Assembly: GCF_018219815.1 (NCBI RefSeq)
Contig: NZ_JADMKU010000019.1
Span: 18,256 to 82,255 of the forward strand
Source: Thalassovita aquimarina
Lineage (GTDB): Bacteria > Pseudomonadota > Alphaproteobacteria > Rhodobacterales > Rhodobacteraceae
Reading direction: 5' to 3'
DNA: 64,000 nt
Positions 1 through 13,300 of this stretch are shown here, in pieces. Every line of letters begins with the position of its first letter. Position 1 is the stretch's first letter. Below the pieces are notes generated by a model. The model was not told the DNA's origin. It searched no databases and worked only from the letters and a program-made list of their open reading frames with translations. The position numbers were made by a program, and so were the translations under genes.

Positions 1-453
1 TTTTAACCAAAACTGGAATTATATCGTTTTTGTGGGATATTATTTTCAGATTCAATTTTGACATGTGCTTTTAAATGGATTTGCGGCGTTCGAACCTGTT
101 CGGAGCCAACGGCGGAACATCCCGGCGGCACATAAGGGTTTCACACTGCCGCAGCCGTGCGGCACCGGCGACGGTCCCCGCGTCGCCTTTCCCATGAGTT
201 GGTCGGTTCACAAGGTTGCGAAAACGCACGCCGCCCGTTCGGAACCAGCGTCCCAAGGCGGTGAAGAAAACGGCAATGGCGCCCCGGTTTCAAAGGGCGC
301 GGCCCCGCAATTTGCGGTGCCGCGACCGGTTTTACCATTCCCGGCAGGGCAAGAGTGTAACGAAAGGGGCTCTGCCCCCTCTGCGTCGAAAATCAATGAG
401 ATTTTCAACGCATTCACCCCCGGGATATTTTCAAAAAGGAGAATAGCCGGGGC
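1..453. other. Gene-free left edge
   Basis: No coding region here is supported. The first ~80 bases are AT-rich, unlike the rest of the window, and the remainder is GC-rich with only short overlapping frames that resemble no family I know. The right end holds a hairpin element (371-443, listed separately) just downstream of the minus-strand aminotransferase. The AT-rich edge could be a promoter for a gene beyond the window, but I cannot define -35/-10 boxes with confidence. Confidence 0.6.
371..443 (-). repeat. 3'-flank hairpin element, copy 1
   Basis: Conserved flanks (TCTGCCCCCTC on the left; TTCACCCCCGGGATATTTTC then AAAAAGGAGAA on the right) enclose a hairpin at 382-412. The stem is TGCGT-c-GAAAATC, the loop AATGA, and the return strand GATTTTC-a-ACGCA. 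A second copy with the same flanks but a different stem is at 26662-26719. On the minus strand both lie within about a dozen bases after the stop codon of a gene, so this is probably a 3'-UTR or terminator-associated element. Its exact role is unknown. Confidence 0.6.
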
Positions 454-1581
454 TCAGAGCACCTTGTCGAGCGCCGCCTTCAGGCGGGCGAGAGTTGCAT
501 CCACATCGTAAAGCTTGTCGAGGCCAAAGAGCCCGAGCCGGAAGGTCATGAAGCCTTCGGGTTCGTCGCAGGCAAGCGGCACGCCGGCCGCGATCTGCAT
601 CCCCTCGGCGGCGAATTTCTTGCCGTTCTGGATGTCGGGATCGTCGGTATAGCTGACCACCACGCCGGGCGCGCCGAAGCCTTCGGCGGCGACCGAGGTC
701 ACGCCCTTGTCGGCCAGCATCCGGCGCACGCCGTTGCCAAGCGCCCATTGCGCCTCCTGCAGCTTGTCGAAGCCGTATTGCTGGGTTTCCAGCATGGTGT
801 CGCGGAAGGCGCGCAGCGCATCGGTGGGCATGGTGGCGTGGTAGGCATGGCCGCCGTCTTCATAGGCCTGCATGATCGCGCGCCAGTTCTTCAGGTCGAG
901 CGCGAAACTGTCCGAAGCTGTTTTGTCCAGCCGGTCCAGCGCGCGCTGCGACATCATCACCAACCCGGCCGAGGGCGAGGCCGACCAGCCCTTTTGCGGC
1001 GCCGAGATCAGCACGTCGACACCGGTCTTTTCCATGTCGACCCAGACGCAGCCCGACGCGATGCAATCGAGAACCATCAGCGCACCGACCTCATGCGCGG
1101 CACCGGCCAGCGCGGTGATGTAGTCTTCGGGCAGGATCAGCCCGGCCGAGGTTTCCACATGCGGGGCGAAAACCACGTCCGGTTTCGCCTCGAGGATCGT
1201 CGCCACGACTTCCTCGATCGGGGCGGGCGCAAAGGGGGCCTGCATGCCGTTGCCGGTCTGGCGCGCCTTGAACACGGTGGTTTTCGCGGCGAATCCGCCC
1301 GCTTCGAAAATCTGGCTCCAGCGATAGGAGAACCAGCCGTTGCGCACGATCATCGCATGGGCGTCATGGCCGAACTGGCGGGCGACGGATTCCATGCCGT
1401 AGGTGCCGCCGCCGGGAACCAGCGCCACGCCTTGCGCGTTATAGACCTCTTTCAGCATGCCGGAGATGTCGCGCATCACCTGCTGGAACGCCGCCGACAT
1501 GTGATTGAGCGAGCGGTCAGTGAAGACGACGGAGAATTCCTGCAATCCATCAGGATCTACGGTATCGAGCAAAGCGGTCAT
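454..1581 (-). CDS. Class V PLP-dependent aminotransferase
   Basis: 375 aa, fold-type I class V aminotransferase of the alanine/serine-glyoxylate aminotransferase kind. Visible marks are a glycine-rich PLP phosphate loop (PGGGTYGMES), the cofactor Asp in LVLDCIASG and the Schiff-base Lys in SAPQKGWS. The ATG at 1581 is preceded by GGGAGG at good spacing; a TTG 15 bases upstream would add only five residues and lacks support. The protein is probably cytoplasmic and transfers an amino group to glyoxylate or a similar keto acid, but I cannot fix the substrate. It lies downstream of two Lrp/AsnC genes on the same strand, consistent with amino-acid-responsive control. Confidence 0.85.
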   Translation of the reverse strand: MTALLDTVDPDGLQEFSVVFTDRSLNHMSAAFQQVMRDISGMLKEVYNAQGVALVPGGGTYGMESVARQFGHDAHAMIVRNGWFSYRWSQIFEAGGFAAKTTVFKARQTGNGMQAPFAPAPIEEVVATILEAKPDVVFAPHVETSAGLILPEDYITALAGAAHEVGALMVLDCIASGCVWVDMEKTGVDVLISAPQKGWSASPSAGLVMMSQRALDRLDKTASDSFALDLKNWRAIMQAYEDGGHAYHATMPTDALRAFRDTMLETQQYGFDKLQEAQWALGNGVRRMLADKGVTSVAAEGFGAPGVVVSYTDDPDIQNGKKFAAEGMQIAAGVPLACDEPEGFMTFRLGLFGLDKLYDVDATLARLKAALDKVL

Positions 1582-1658
1582 GTGCGGGCCTCCCAATTTC
1601 GGTTTTACGTTGGGTAGCGCGGTTTGGCGGGATTGTCCAAGTCTATGACGGTATGCAA

Positions 1659-2113
1659 TCAGCCCAGCGGGCCGGGGCGGCGTTCCTCGCTCAGCAGCAC
1701 GTTGGCTTCGACATCGCCCACCCCCGGCAGGGTCATGATCCGGCGCCGCAGCACCCGCTCGAAATCGGCGATATCGCGGGCGGTGACGCGCAGCCGGTAA
1801 TCATAGAGCCCCAGAATGTGTTCGACCGTCTGCACCTCGGGGATGGCTGTCACGGCGCGTTCGAAATCTTCCAGGGAAACGCGGCCCTTGGTCGCCAGTT
1901 TCACGCCGAGGAAAACGGTGACGCCAAAGCCCAGTTTCTCGCGATCGAGATCGAGCTTGCGCCCGGCGATCACGCCGCTGTCCTGCAGCCGCTTGATGCG
2001 CCGCCAGGTGGCGGGCTGGCTGAGGCCGAAGCGGCGGCCAAGGGCGCCGGCGTTCTGGGTCGCATCCTCGGCCAGCGCGCGTAGGATCTTGCGGTCGATG
2101 TCGTCCAGCTCCG

Positions 2114-2117
<4 letters not shown>
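1659..2117 (-). CDS. Lrp/AsnC family transcriptional regulator (A)
   Basis: 152 aa with the standard Lrp layout: an N-terminal winged helix-turn-helix (starting LDDIDRKILRALAED, recognition helix near LSQPATWRRIKRL) and a C-terminal ligand-binding RAM domain (VEHILGLYDYRLRVTARD). These proteins form octamers or other oligomers that sense amino acids. Its ATG overlaps the stop of the upstream Lrp gene by four bases (ATGA), so the two are translationally coupled and may form hetero-oligomers. Ligand unknown. Confidence 0.9.
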
Positions 2118-3722
<1,605 letters not shown>

Positions 3723-3743
3723 GCGTCGTTGCAGATGCTTTAC

Positions 3744-3772
3744 AAAGCCCCCGGTTCGCCGGGGGCTTTTTT
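3744..3772 (+). terminator. Rho-independent terminator of ilvC
   Basis: Perfect 11-bp stem AAAGCCCCCGG / CCGGGGGCTTT with a TTCG tetraloop, followed by further T residues, 21 bases after the ilvC stop. Confidence 0.9.
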
Positions 3773-3796
3773 CGTTGCGGATAGCGCAAGCCGGAC

Positions 3797-3851
3797 AAGC
3801 GCCAGTACGCGGACTGGCGCTGGCCCGGCGGCCTTCGGCCTTGTTCCGGGC
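3797..3851. repeat. REP-like palindromic repeat, copy 1
   Basis: Palindrome GCGCCAGT-ACGCGG-ACTGGCGC at 3799-3820 runs into a ~41-base segment (3811-3851) that recurs with about four differences at 37765-37805. The palindrome itself recurs imperfectly at 37650-37671. It sits between the convergent ends of ilvC and folP, a typical place for REP-type dispersed palindromes. Confidence 0.55.
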
Positions 3852-3871
3852 ATGGTTTTTTGCCGGTCAGG

Positions 3872-4873
3872 TTAGCCGCGCACCGCTTGCCAAAGGTTCA
3901 GCGCCGAGCGGGTCTCGAACACGTCGTGCACGCGCAGAACCTGCACCCCCTGCGCAACCGCCGCCAAGGCCACCGCCACCGATCCGGCGGCGCGGTCGGC
4001 TGGTTCGGGCGCGTTGCCCAGCGTGCCGATGAATTTCTTGCGCGACACGCCCAGAAGGATCGGACAGCCAAGCGCATGGAACAGAGCGATCCTTTTCAGC
4101 AGCGCCAGGTTATGCTCCACCGTCTTGCCGAAACCGATGCCGGGGTCGACCATGATCTGCGCCCGGTCGACACCTGCGGCCTCCAGCGCCGCGACCCGTT
4201 CGTCAAGGAAGTCATACACGTCCAGCAGCACGTCGTCATAGCGCGGGTCTTGTTGCATCGTTTCCGGGTCGCCCTGCGCATGCACGACACAGACCGGCAG
4301 GCCATGGGTGGCGCAATAGGGGGCGAGGCCAGGATCGAAGGTGAAACCGGCCACGTCGTTGACCAAGTCGCCTCCGGCATTGACCGCCGCGCGCGCCACC
4401 GGTTCCTTGCGGGTGTCGATGGAGATCGGCACGGACATTTCGCCCCTGATCGCTTCGATCACCGGGGCGGTGCGGCGGATTTCCTCATCCACCGGCACTT
4501 CGGCAGCGCCGGGGCGGGTCGATTCCCCACCGATATCGATGATGTCGGCCCCCTGCCCCAACATCGCCCTTGCATGAAGCAGCGCCTTTTCCGGTGCGTC
4601 ATGCTGCCCGCCGTCGGAAAAACTGTCGGGAGTGACGTTCAGGATGCCCATGATCTGCGGCCGATCCATCGACAGGCCCGCGATATTCGGGCGCGACATG
4701 GTCAGGCGCTCCAGAACCTCTGCCGGGGCCTGCCGCGCCGATACTCTTTGCGGCGCGCTGTCGCGCGACAACACTTCGACCTCGTTGAACCAGGCCCAGC
4801 CCCCGGCCAGCGGCAGGGCGTCCGTGGGACGGTTGGGATCGGTTTGGACGAGCGGGCGATAATAATGTGTCAT
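3872..4873 (-). CDS. folP: Dihydropteroate synthase
   Basis: 333 aa TIM-barrel enzyme that joins p-aminobenzoate to dihydropterin pyrophosphate in folate synthesis; the sulfonamide target. Signatures are MGILNVTPDSFSDGG (start of the barrel), GADIIDIGGESTRPGA, the Asp in SIDTRK, and LLGVSRKKFIG near the C-terminus. About 70 residues precede the barrel, longer than in E. coli FolP. The ATG at 4873 (MTHYYRPL) is the start that begins after the folB stop; the longer open frame overlaps folB and is rejected. It lies 38 bases downstream of folB and is probably co-transcribed with it. Confidence 0.95.
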   Translation of the reverse strand: MTHYYRPLVQTDPNRPTDALPLAGGWAWFNEVEVLSRDSAPQRVSARQAPAEVLERLTMSRPNIAGLSMDRPQIMGILNVTPDSFSDGGQHDAPEKALLHARAMLGQGADIIDIGGESTRPGAAEVPVDEEIRRTAPVIEAIRGEMSVPISIDTRKEPVARAAVNAGGDLVNDVAGFTFDPGLAPYCATHGLPVCVVHAQGDPETMQQDPRYDDVLLDVYDFLDERVAALEAAGVDRAQIMVDPGIGFGKTVEHNLALLKRIALFHALGCPILLGVSRKKFIGTLGNAPEPADRAAGSVAVALAAVAQGVQVLRVHDVFETRSALNLWQAVRG

Positions 4874-4911
4874 GGCCCTGACATGCGCAAAAGAGCGGTG
4901 AAAAACAAGCC

Positions 4912-5832
4912 TCAGAGCACGCGAACATCCGCCGCCACCGCGCGCAGCGGCAGGTCGGGCGCGTCGGGCAGGTCTTCGCCGATCACCAGCATGTCGGCAG
5001 CCTGCATTTCGCGCGCGAACCACAGCACCAGCGCTAAACCATCCCCCGGCTGCGCCGAGGGGCCGTCGACGGCGTCCAGCACGATCTTCGAGGGCGCCCA
5101 GACGCTGATCTGGTCGTTCTTCATCGACCAGTCCAGTTCGGTGCGCGAATTCACCACCACGCAACGCTTGTCCCGCGCCGCCAGCACCCAGGCGTTTTGC
5201 TCGATCGCCAACAGGTCGATCCGCCGCTGCGCCAACGGATGTTCCGCGGCGGGGGCGGGCATATCGGGCGCGCCGACACACAGGATCGTGGGACGGTGTT
5301 CATCATGCAGCTGGTCGATCCAATTGGTCAGCAGCGGCGACTGGATCGCCGCATTCGACAGATAGACGACCTGGGGATGCGGGTTTTCTTCCTCCACCGG
5401 CGCGACGGTTTCGGGCGCGCGGGAGCGGACGATTTCCACGCCCAAGGCCCCTGGGCCGCGATCGAGCTTTTCGATCCGCACGAAAACCCGTTCCGCCTGC
5501 GGTTCGGCCAGAATACGCTGGGCAATCCGGTCGGCCAGCGTTTCCAGCAGGTTCAGCCGCTCGGCGGCCAGTTCATGGGCAATCGCCTCGGTCACCTTGT
5601 CATAGGACAGGATGCGATCGACATCGTCGTCCACCGGCCCGGTCAGGGGGCGCACTTCGACCACGACGTTGAAACAGACCCGCTGGGTGGTGCCGCGTTC
5701 GGCCTGGAAGGCGCCGATTTCCACGTCGACGATGTGGTCGCGCAACGAAATCCGGTCCAGCGGCCCTTCGGGCGCGGTGCCTTCGGAACGCTCCGACGGG
5801 TGGGCGAAGGCCCATTTGATTTCATTGCTCAT
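4912..5832 (-). CDS. folB: Dihydroneopterin aldolase with C-terminal extension
   Basis: 306 aa. Residues ~22-135 are a FolB domain (DRISLRDHIVDVEIGAFQAE, then the C-terminal VRIEKLDRGPGAL strand with the catalytic-type Lys), which cleaves dihydroneopterin to hydroxymethyl-dihydropterin. Residues ~150-306 form a further domain with no motif I recognise, rich in hydrophobic beta-like segments (VVYLSNAAIQSPLLTNWID, CVVVNSRTELDW). Ordinary FolB proteins are about 120 aa, so this is a fusion or lineage-specific extension. It is the first gene of a folB-folP pair. Confidence 0.88.
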   Translation of the reverse strand: MSNEIKWAFAHPSERSEGTAPEGPLDRISLRDHIVDVEIGAFQAERGTTQRVCFNVVVEVRPLTGPVDDDVDRILSYDKVTEAIAHELAAERLNLLETLADRIAQRILAEPQAERVFVRIEKLDRGPGALGVEIVRSRAPETVAPVEEENPHPQVVYLSNAAIQSPLLTNWIDQLHDEHRPTILCVGAPDMPAPAAEHPLAQRRIDLLAIEQNAWVLAARDKRCVVVNSRTELDWSMKNDQISVWAPSKIVLDAVDGPSAQPGDGLALVLWFAREMQAADMLVIGEDLPDAPDLPLRAVAADVRVL

Positions 5833-5947
5833 CGCGGTCTCCGGTCAACGTGCGGGTCAGGGGACAAGCCTAACCGGCCCTTTCCCTAGACCACATACGA
5901 CATGCGGCACAAGACCGGCAAAATCCGTCACCGGAAACGAAAACCGA

Positions 5948-6565
5948 TCAGTTCTGCGAAATCTCGGTGGGGGGACGGTAGAAATGATGCACACCGATCG
6001 TCGTGGTCCGGTCGAACTTGCGCGACCAGCGCGGGCTGACCGCCTTGGTGTGGTAATAGGTGGCGCCATCGGTCAGTTCGCGCGGCGCGCCGTTCACCAT
6101 CAGCTTGGCCACCTTGGCGACCCGGTCGAAAGCATCGTGTTCGGCAACGACTTCTTTGTAGCCGTCACAGGTATAGGTGAACTGGCACTGATACTTGCGC
6201 CCGGTGCCCTGATGGACGACGCCGCAGACGGTGTTGGGAAACAGCGGGCTGTCGACCCGGTTCATGATCACCTCGGCCACGGCGAACTGGCCCTTGACGC
6301 TTTCGCCACGCGCTTCGAAATAAAGCGCCTCGGACAGGCACTGCCATTCCTCGCCGCCCTTGGCTTCGGGCAGCCCGTCAATGAAGCCGCGGGTATAGGC
6401 GATCTTGGTCTTTTTCTTCGAGGGGCTGAACAGATTCCCCAGCTTCGCCCCGCGCAAGCCGAACAGACCACGCTTTTCCTGCTTCAGCACCTGATCGACC
6501 TGAGTGTCTGCCATGGCCGGAACCGCCAGAGCGGCAGCCATGATGAATGCCAAAATTTTGTGCAT
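5948..6565 (-). CDS. Secreted cell wall hydrolase (SleB/Hydrolase_2 type)
   Basis: 205 aa from the ATG at 6565, which follows AAGGAG; the frame is open 18 codons further upstream without a better start. A signal peptide (MHKILAFIMAAALAVPAMA) is followed by a short basic segment and the SleB-like catalytic domain, recognisable by CLSEALYFEARGESVKGQ with the catalytic Glu and by AEVIMNRVDSPLFPNTVCGVV. Such enzymes cleave peptidoglycan glycan strands in the periplasm. It stands alone, with an AT-rich 150-base upstream region. Confidence 0.85.
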   Translation of the reverse strand: MHKILAFIMAAALAVPAMADTQVDQVLKQEKRGLFGLRGAKLGNLFSPSKKKTKIAYTRGFIDGLPEAKGGEEWQCLSEALYFEARGESVKGQFAVAEVIMNRVDSPLFPNTVCGVVHQGTGRKYQCQFTYTCDGYKEVVAEHDAFDRVAKVAKLMVNGAPRELTDGATYYHTKAVSPRWSRKFDRTTTIGVHHFYRPPTEISQN

Positions 6566-6715
6566 AGTCCTGTTCTCCTTGCGGCGAAAACCCGTCTGGG
6601 CCCGTGAACAGGCGGTCACATATTAAAAAAACATACTTTAGTCTAGACACCGGCAAGAAAGACGCAACGTTAAAGAAACGGCTTTCACAAAACAAGTCTA
6701 AAAATTATGAATTAT

Positions 6716-9283
<2,568 letters not shown>

Positions 9284-9349
9284 TGCGGCACCTTCTGTTG
9301 GTTGCCGCAGAATACCCCTGAACCGGGCCTTGGCAAGCCCGACATGCAC

Positions 9350-9376
9350 AAAGGCGGCCGGGAACCGGCCGCCTTT
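9350..9376 (-). terminator. Hairpin downstream of glyS
   Basis: Perfect 12-bp inverted repeat AAAGGCGGCCGG / CCGGCCGCCTTT with a 3-base loop, 24 bases past the glyS stop and before the ppdK start. The T tract is short, so termination may be partial and let some transcript enter ppdK. Confidence 0.7.
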
Positions 9377-9400
9377 CCGAATGACTTCACGTCAGAAAAT

Positions 9401-11656
9401 TCAGCCCTCGATCCGGGTCAGGTCGGCCACGCCAAGGCAAATCTGCCTGATCCGCGCCAGCAGATTCAGCCGGTTGCGGCGCACGACGTCGTTATCGGAA
9501 TTGACCTGCACCGCTTCGAAGAACGCATCGATCGGCGCGCGCAGGGCCGCCATTGCGCTCATCGCGGCTTCGAAATCTTCCGACTGCATCGCCGGAGTGA
9601 TGTCGGCCTGGGCCCGGTCCAGCGCCGCGAACAGCGCCTTTTCCTCGTCGGTTTCGGCGAATTTCACATCCGCCCCGAAACTGTATTCGACGCCGTCTTT
9701 TTCTTCCGCCTGGGTCAGAATGTTGTTGGCCCGCTTGAACCCCTGCAGCAGGTTTTCGCCGTCATCGGTTTTCAGGAACCCACCCAGGGCATGGGCGCGC
9801 TTGACCAGAAGCGTCAGGTCGTCGCCGCCCGGCATGCCGAGGCAGGCGTCGATCACGTCGTGCCGCACGCCTTCATCACGCAGGTGGACCTTCAGCCGGT
9901 CATGTAGGAAGGCCAGCAGATCTGTGGACAGGTCCGGAACCGCGTCGCCCACGGTGCGCAGCAGCGATCCGTCACCGGTATCGGGCGCGCCGTCCTTGCC
10001 TTCGAGCCGTTCGATCACGGCATGGAAGGCGGCGCCGAACACGCCGTGTTCGGCGATTTCGTCCAGCGTTTCCTCCAGCGCCTCGATCTCGCCCTCGCTG
10101 GCACCGAGATGGTTCAGGTTGATCTTGTGCTTCAGCAACTGGCTGTCGATGAACCGGTCCAGGTGGACACGAATGTCACCGGCCAGAACGATGCGGATCA
10201 CGCCCAATGCGGCGCGGCGCAGCGCGAAGGGGTCCTTCGACCCTGTGGGCTTCTCGTCGATCGCCCAGAACCCGGTCAGCGTATCCAGCTTGTCGGCCAG
10301 CGCCACGACCTTGGACACGTCCCCCGCCGGCACGTCGTCGGACGGCCCCAGCGGCGAATAGTGTTCTTCGCAGGCCGCGGCCACTTCGGCCGGAAGCCCC
10401 GCCGCTTCGGCGTAATAACGGCCCATCAGCCCCTGCAGTTCGGGGAATTCGTACACCATTTCCGAACTGAGATCGGCCTTGGCCACCTTTGCCGCCTGTT
10501 CGGCCAGGTCGGGTTCCACGCCCAGCACCGGCGCGATTTCGCGCGACAGCGCGGCAATCCGGTCGATCCGCGCGGCCTGCGTGCCCAGCTTGTTGTGGAA
10601 GGTGACGTTGGTCAGCTGGTCGGTCCACTGATGCATCCCCGACTTGGCGACGCGCAGATCGTTTTCCCAGAAGAATTTCGCATCCGACAGGCGCGCCGAC
10701 AGCACTTTCTGGTTGCCCGCCAGAATGGTCGCACCGTGGTCCGCGGTTTCGCGGTTCGCCACGGTGATGAAGCGTTCGATCCGGCCCGTCTTCGGGTTCT
10801 TCACGCTGAAAAACTTCTGGTGTTCCTTCATCGAGGTCTGCAGCACCTCGGGCGGCAGGTCGAGGAATTCGGCCCCGATCTCGCCCATCAGCACCACCGG
10901 CCATTCGACCAGCCCGGCGACCTCGGTCAGCAATCCGCGATCCTCGACCACTTCCAAGCCGCAGGCGAAGGCCTGATTGGTGGCGTCCTGCCAGATGTGA
11001 TCGGCGCGTTCGGCCGGATCGAGGATCACCCGGTCGCGCTTGAGCTTGGCAACATAATCGTCGAACCCGCTGACCGGGAAACGGCCGGCGCCCATGAAAC
11101 GGTGGCCTTCGGTCATGTTGCCCGATTTGATGCCGTCGATATCCATCGGCACCACTTCGGCCTCGCCGGCATCATTGGTCAGGATGCACAGGATCGAATG
11201 CAGCGGCCGCACCCACCGCAGGGACCCGGCGCCCCACCGCATGGATTTCGGCCAGGGGAAGTTGCGGATGGTGTTTTCCAGCACCTCCGCCACGATTTCC
11301 GAAGCGGGGCGGCCCGGGCGTTCGATCACGGCGAAGAACACCTTGCCCTTCTTGTCGTCGCGTTCCTCCAGCTGGTCGCGGCTGACGCCCGCGCCACGCA
11401 GGAAGCCCTCGATCGCCTTTTCCGGCGCATCAACGCGCGGCCCCTTGCGTTCCTCGCGCACGGTCGGGCTTTTGTCCAACAGCCCTTCCAGCGCCAGCGT
11501 CAGACGGCGCGGCGTCGAAAAGGCGGCAGCGCCGGCATAGGTCAGGCCGGCCTCGACCAATCCGTCGGTGACGCGTTTCTTCAGGTCCTCGGCCGCCCGC
11601 GCCTGCATACGGGCGGGGATTTCTTCCGAAAAGAGTTCGATCAGCAAATCGGGCAT
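9401..11656 (-). CDS. glyS: Glycyl-tRNA synthetase beta subunit
   Basis: 751 aa, the tRNA-binding beta chain of the bacterial alpha2beta2 glycyl-tRNA synthetase; it carries the HD-like and anticodon-binding parts while the alpha chain holds the active site. It begins with the characteristic MPDLLIELFSEEIPARMQ; the open frame extends 31 codons upstream into the preceding gene, so the ATG at 11656 is chosen. Family motifs include FSTPRRLTL, EHQKFFSV and a C-terminal DALR-like helical region. It starts one base after the stop of the membrane gene between it and glyQ. Confidence 0.96.
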   Translation of the reverse strand: MPDLLIELFSEEIPARMQARAAEDLKKRVTDGLVEAGLTYAGAAAFSTPRRLTLALEGLLDKSPTVREERKGPRVDAPEKAIEGFLRGAGVSRDQLEERDDKKGKVFFAVIERPGRPASEIVAEVLENTIRNFPWPKSMRWGAGSLRWVRPLHSILCILTNDAGEAEVVPMDIDGIKSGNMTEGHRFMGAGRFPVSGFDDYVAKLKRDRVILDPAERADHIWQDATNQAFACGLEVVEDRGLLTEVAGLVEWPVVLMGEIGAEFLDLPPEVLQTSMKEHQKFFSVKNPKTGRIERFITVANRETADHGATILAGNQKVLSARLSDAKFFWENDLRVAKSGMHQWTDQLTNVTFHNKLGTQAARIDRIAALSREIAPVLGVEPDLAEQAAKVAKADLSSEMVYEFPELQGLMGRYYAEAAGLPAEVAAACEEHYSPLGPSDDVPAGDVSKVVALADKLDTLTGFWAIDEKPTGSKDPFALRRAALGVIRIVLAGDIRVHLDRFIDSQLLKHKINLNHLGASEGEIEALEETLDEIAEHGVFGAAFHAVIERLEGKDGAPDTGDGSLLRTVGDAVPDLSTDLLAFLHDRLKVHLRDEGVRHDVIDACLGMPGGDDLTLLVKRAHALGGFLKTDDGENLLQGFKRANNILTQAEEKDGVEYSFGADVKFAETDEEKALFAALDRAQADITPAMQSEDFEAAMSAMAALRAPIDAFFEAVQVNSDNDVVRRNRLNLLARIRQICLGVADLTRIEG

Positions 11657-11657
11657 G

Positions 11658-12185
11658 TCAGTAGCCTTCCGGGGGAGTGGGGCAATCTTCGGGGGCGGGT
11701 TTGCCGTCAAACACGACCTCGCCACAGTGGTTGATCTGGTGCCAGACATAGCCGCGGCCGTCTGCGGTCACGGCGACCACGCGGTCGACACCGTATTGAA
11801 TGTTGCGCTGACCGGCAAAAGCCAGCGCCGTTCCGTTTTCCAGCTCCGCGCCCAACGCCTTGGCATCGAAACAGTCGAACCAACCGGGCGCGACAAGAGG
11901 GACGGCCCCGTCGTAGAGTTCATAGGTTTCGGTCAGCATCGCCTGGCTCATCCGGGTGGTGAAACAGGCGCGGTAGCGAATGGGCGAACTGTCGGAATCG
12001 ATCGCCTTGAAACCGTCATAGAGGATCGGTTCGGGCAGGCCGCTGACCAGCGAGGTCATCTGCACGTCATTCGTTCCCGAGGCCGCGACCTCGTCATAAT
12101 AGGCGTAGACCTGAAGGTAATACATGGCCACGCCGGCCAGTAATGCCGTCACAACGATAAACCCCGCGAGCAGTTTGCCGATCAT
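11658..12185 (-). CDS. DUF6446-like membrane-anchored protein
   Basis: 175 aa with one N-terminal transmembrane helix ([23 protein letters not shown]) and a predicted periplasmic domain containing paired Cys ([34 protein letters not shown]). I recognise it as the Rhodobacteraceae family usually labelled DUF6446, of unknown function. Its ATG overlaps the glyQ stop by four bases (ATGA) and its stop is one base from the glyS start, so the three genes are translationally linked. Whether it has anything to do with tRNA charging is unknown. Confidence 0.8.
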   Translation of the reverse strand: MIGKLLAGFIVVTALLAGVAMYYLQVYAYYDEVAASGTNDVQMTSLVSGLPEPILYDGFKAIDSDSSPIRYRACFTTRMSQAMLTETYELYDGAVPLVAPGWFDCFDAKALGAELENGTALAFAGQRNIQYGVDRVVAVTADGRGYVWHQINHCGEVVFDGKPAPEDCPTPPEGY

Positions 12186-13114
12186 TCCTCCGAATATCCC
12201 CCTGCCTCGGTCTGCACGAAGGCATCGGCGCATTTCTTGGCCAGAGCCCTGACCCGGCCGATATAGGCCTGCCGTTCGGTGACCGAAATCACCCCGCGCG
12301 CATCCAGAAGGTTGAACAGGTGGGACGCCTTGATGCACTGGTCATAGGCCGGGTGCGCCATCACGATGCGCTTGCCGGTCTTGGGATCGACGTACGGATG
12401 ATCGAGGATCGATTCGCATTCTTCCTCGGCCTCTTCGAAATGCTTCAGCAGCACATCGGTATTGGCGACGTCGAAATTCCAGCGGCTGTATTCCTCTTCG
12501 GTCTGGCGGAAGATGTCGCCATAGCTCAGAGGAATTTCCGTCTGCGGATCATTGTAAGGCATGTCCATCACGTGATCGATGCCCAGCACATACATCGCCA
12601 GCCGCTCCAGACCATAGGTCAGTTCGCCCGAAACCGGGTGGCAGTCATGGCCGCCGACCTGCTGGAAGTAGGTGAACTGGCTGACTTCCATCCCGTCGCA
12701 CCAGACTTCCCAGCCCAGGCCCCAGGCGCCCAGCGTCGGGGATTCCCAGTCATCCTCGACGAAGCGGATATCGTGCATGTCCATGTCGATGCCGATCGCT
12801 TCCAGCGACCCCAGATAGAGGTCCTGCAGGTCCGGCGGGCTGGGTTTGATCAGCACCTGGTACTGGTAATAGTGCTGCAACCGGTTGGGGTTTTCGCCAT
12901 AGCGCCCGTCGGTCGGGCGGCGCGACGGCTGCACGTAGGCCGCGGCCCACGATTTCGTCCCCAGCGACCGCAGCGTCGTGGCCGGGTGGAAGGTGCCCGC
13001 GCCGACTTCCATGTCATAGGGCTGCATCACGGCGCAGCCCTTGCCGGCCCAGTAATTCTGAAGCCTCAGGATGATCTCCTGGAAACTGCGCGGTTTGCTG
13101 ATCTGTTCTGCCAT
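12182..13114 (-). CDS. glyQ: Glycyl-tRNA synthetase alpha subunit
   Basis: 310 aa catalytic chain of the tetrameric glycyl-tRNA synthetase; it forms glycyl-adenylate and charges tRNA-Gly. Class II features are visible in [36 protein letters not shown] and in the [23 protein letters not shown] segment (motif 2 region). The length is normal for GlyQ. It is the first gene of the glyQ - membrane gene - glyS unit, with GTC-rich spacer upstream and a divergent secreted protein gene beyond. Confidence 0.97.
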   Translation of the reverse strand: MAEQISKPRSFQEIILRLQNYWAGKGCAVMQPYDMEVGAGTFHPATTLRSLGTKSWAAAYVQPSRRPTDGRYGENPNRLQHYYQYQVLIKPSPPDLQDLYLGSLEAIGIDMDMHDIRFVEDDWESPTLGAWGLGWEVWCDGMEVSQFTYFQQVGGHDCHPVSGELTYGLERLAMYVLGIDHVMDMPYNDPQTEIPLSYGDIFRQTEEEYSRWNFDVANTDVLLKHFEEAEEECESILDHPYVDPKTGKRIVMAHPAYDQCIKASHLFNLLDARGVISVTERQAYIGRVRALAKKCADAFVQTEAGGYSEE

Positions 13115-13300
13115 GATCGCTGCCCTGCCGGCCCTTTTGGTGTCGCTTTGGTGTCGCTAGAAATCGCTGGCCCTAACTACGGCCCACATGCGGCGGGGTC
13201 AATTGCACGCGGGCGCATATTTTGGATGCAAGCCCGTGTGAGTTTGATAAAACGAAGCCATGATATGTGGATACCGCGACAGGCAAGGATTGTACCGCTT

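Noticed and set aside
65..511. 148-codon open frame at the left edge
   Set aside because: No start signal, no recognisable family, and it runs into the 3' end of the aminotransferase on the opposite strand.
12320..13300. Upstream extension of the secreted trypsin-fold protein
   Set aside because: The extension is antisense to glyQ and contains no signal; the start at 13301 gives a good signal peptide.
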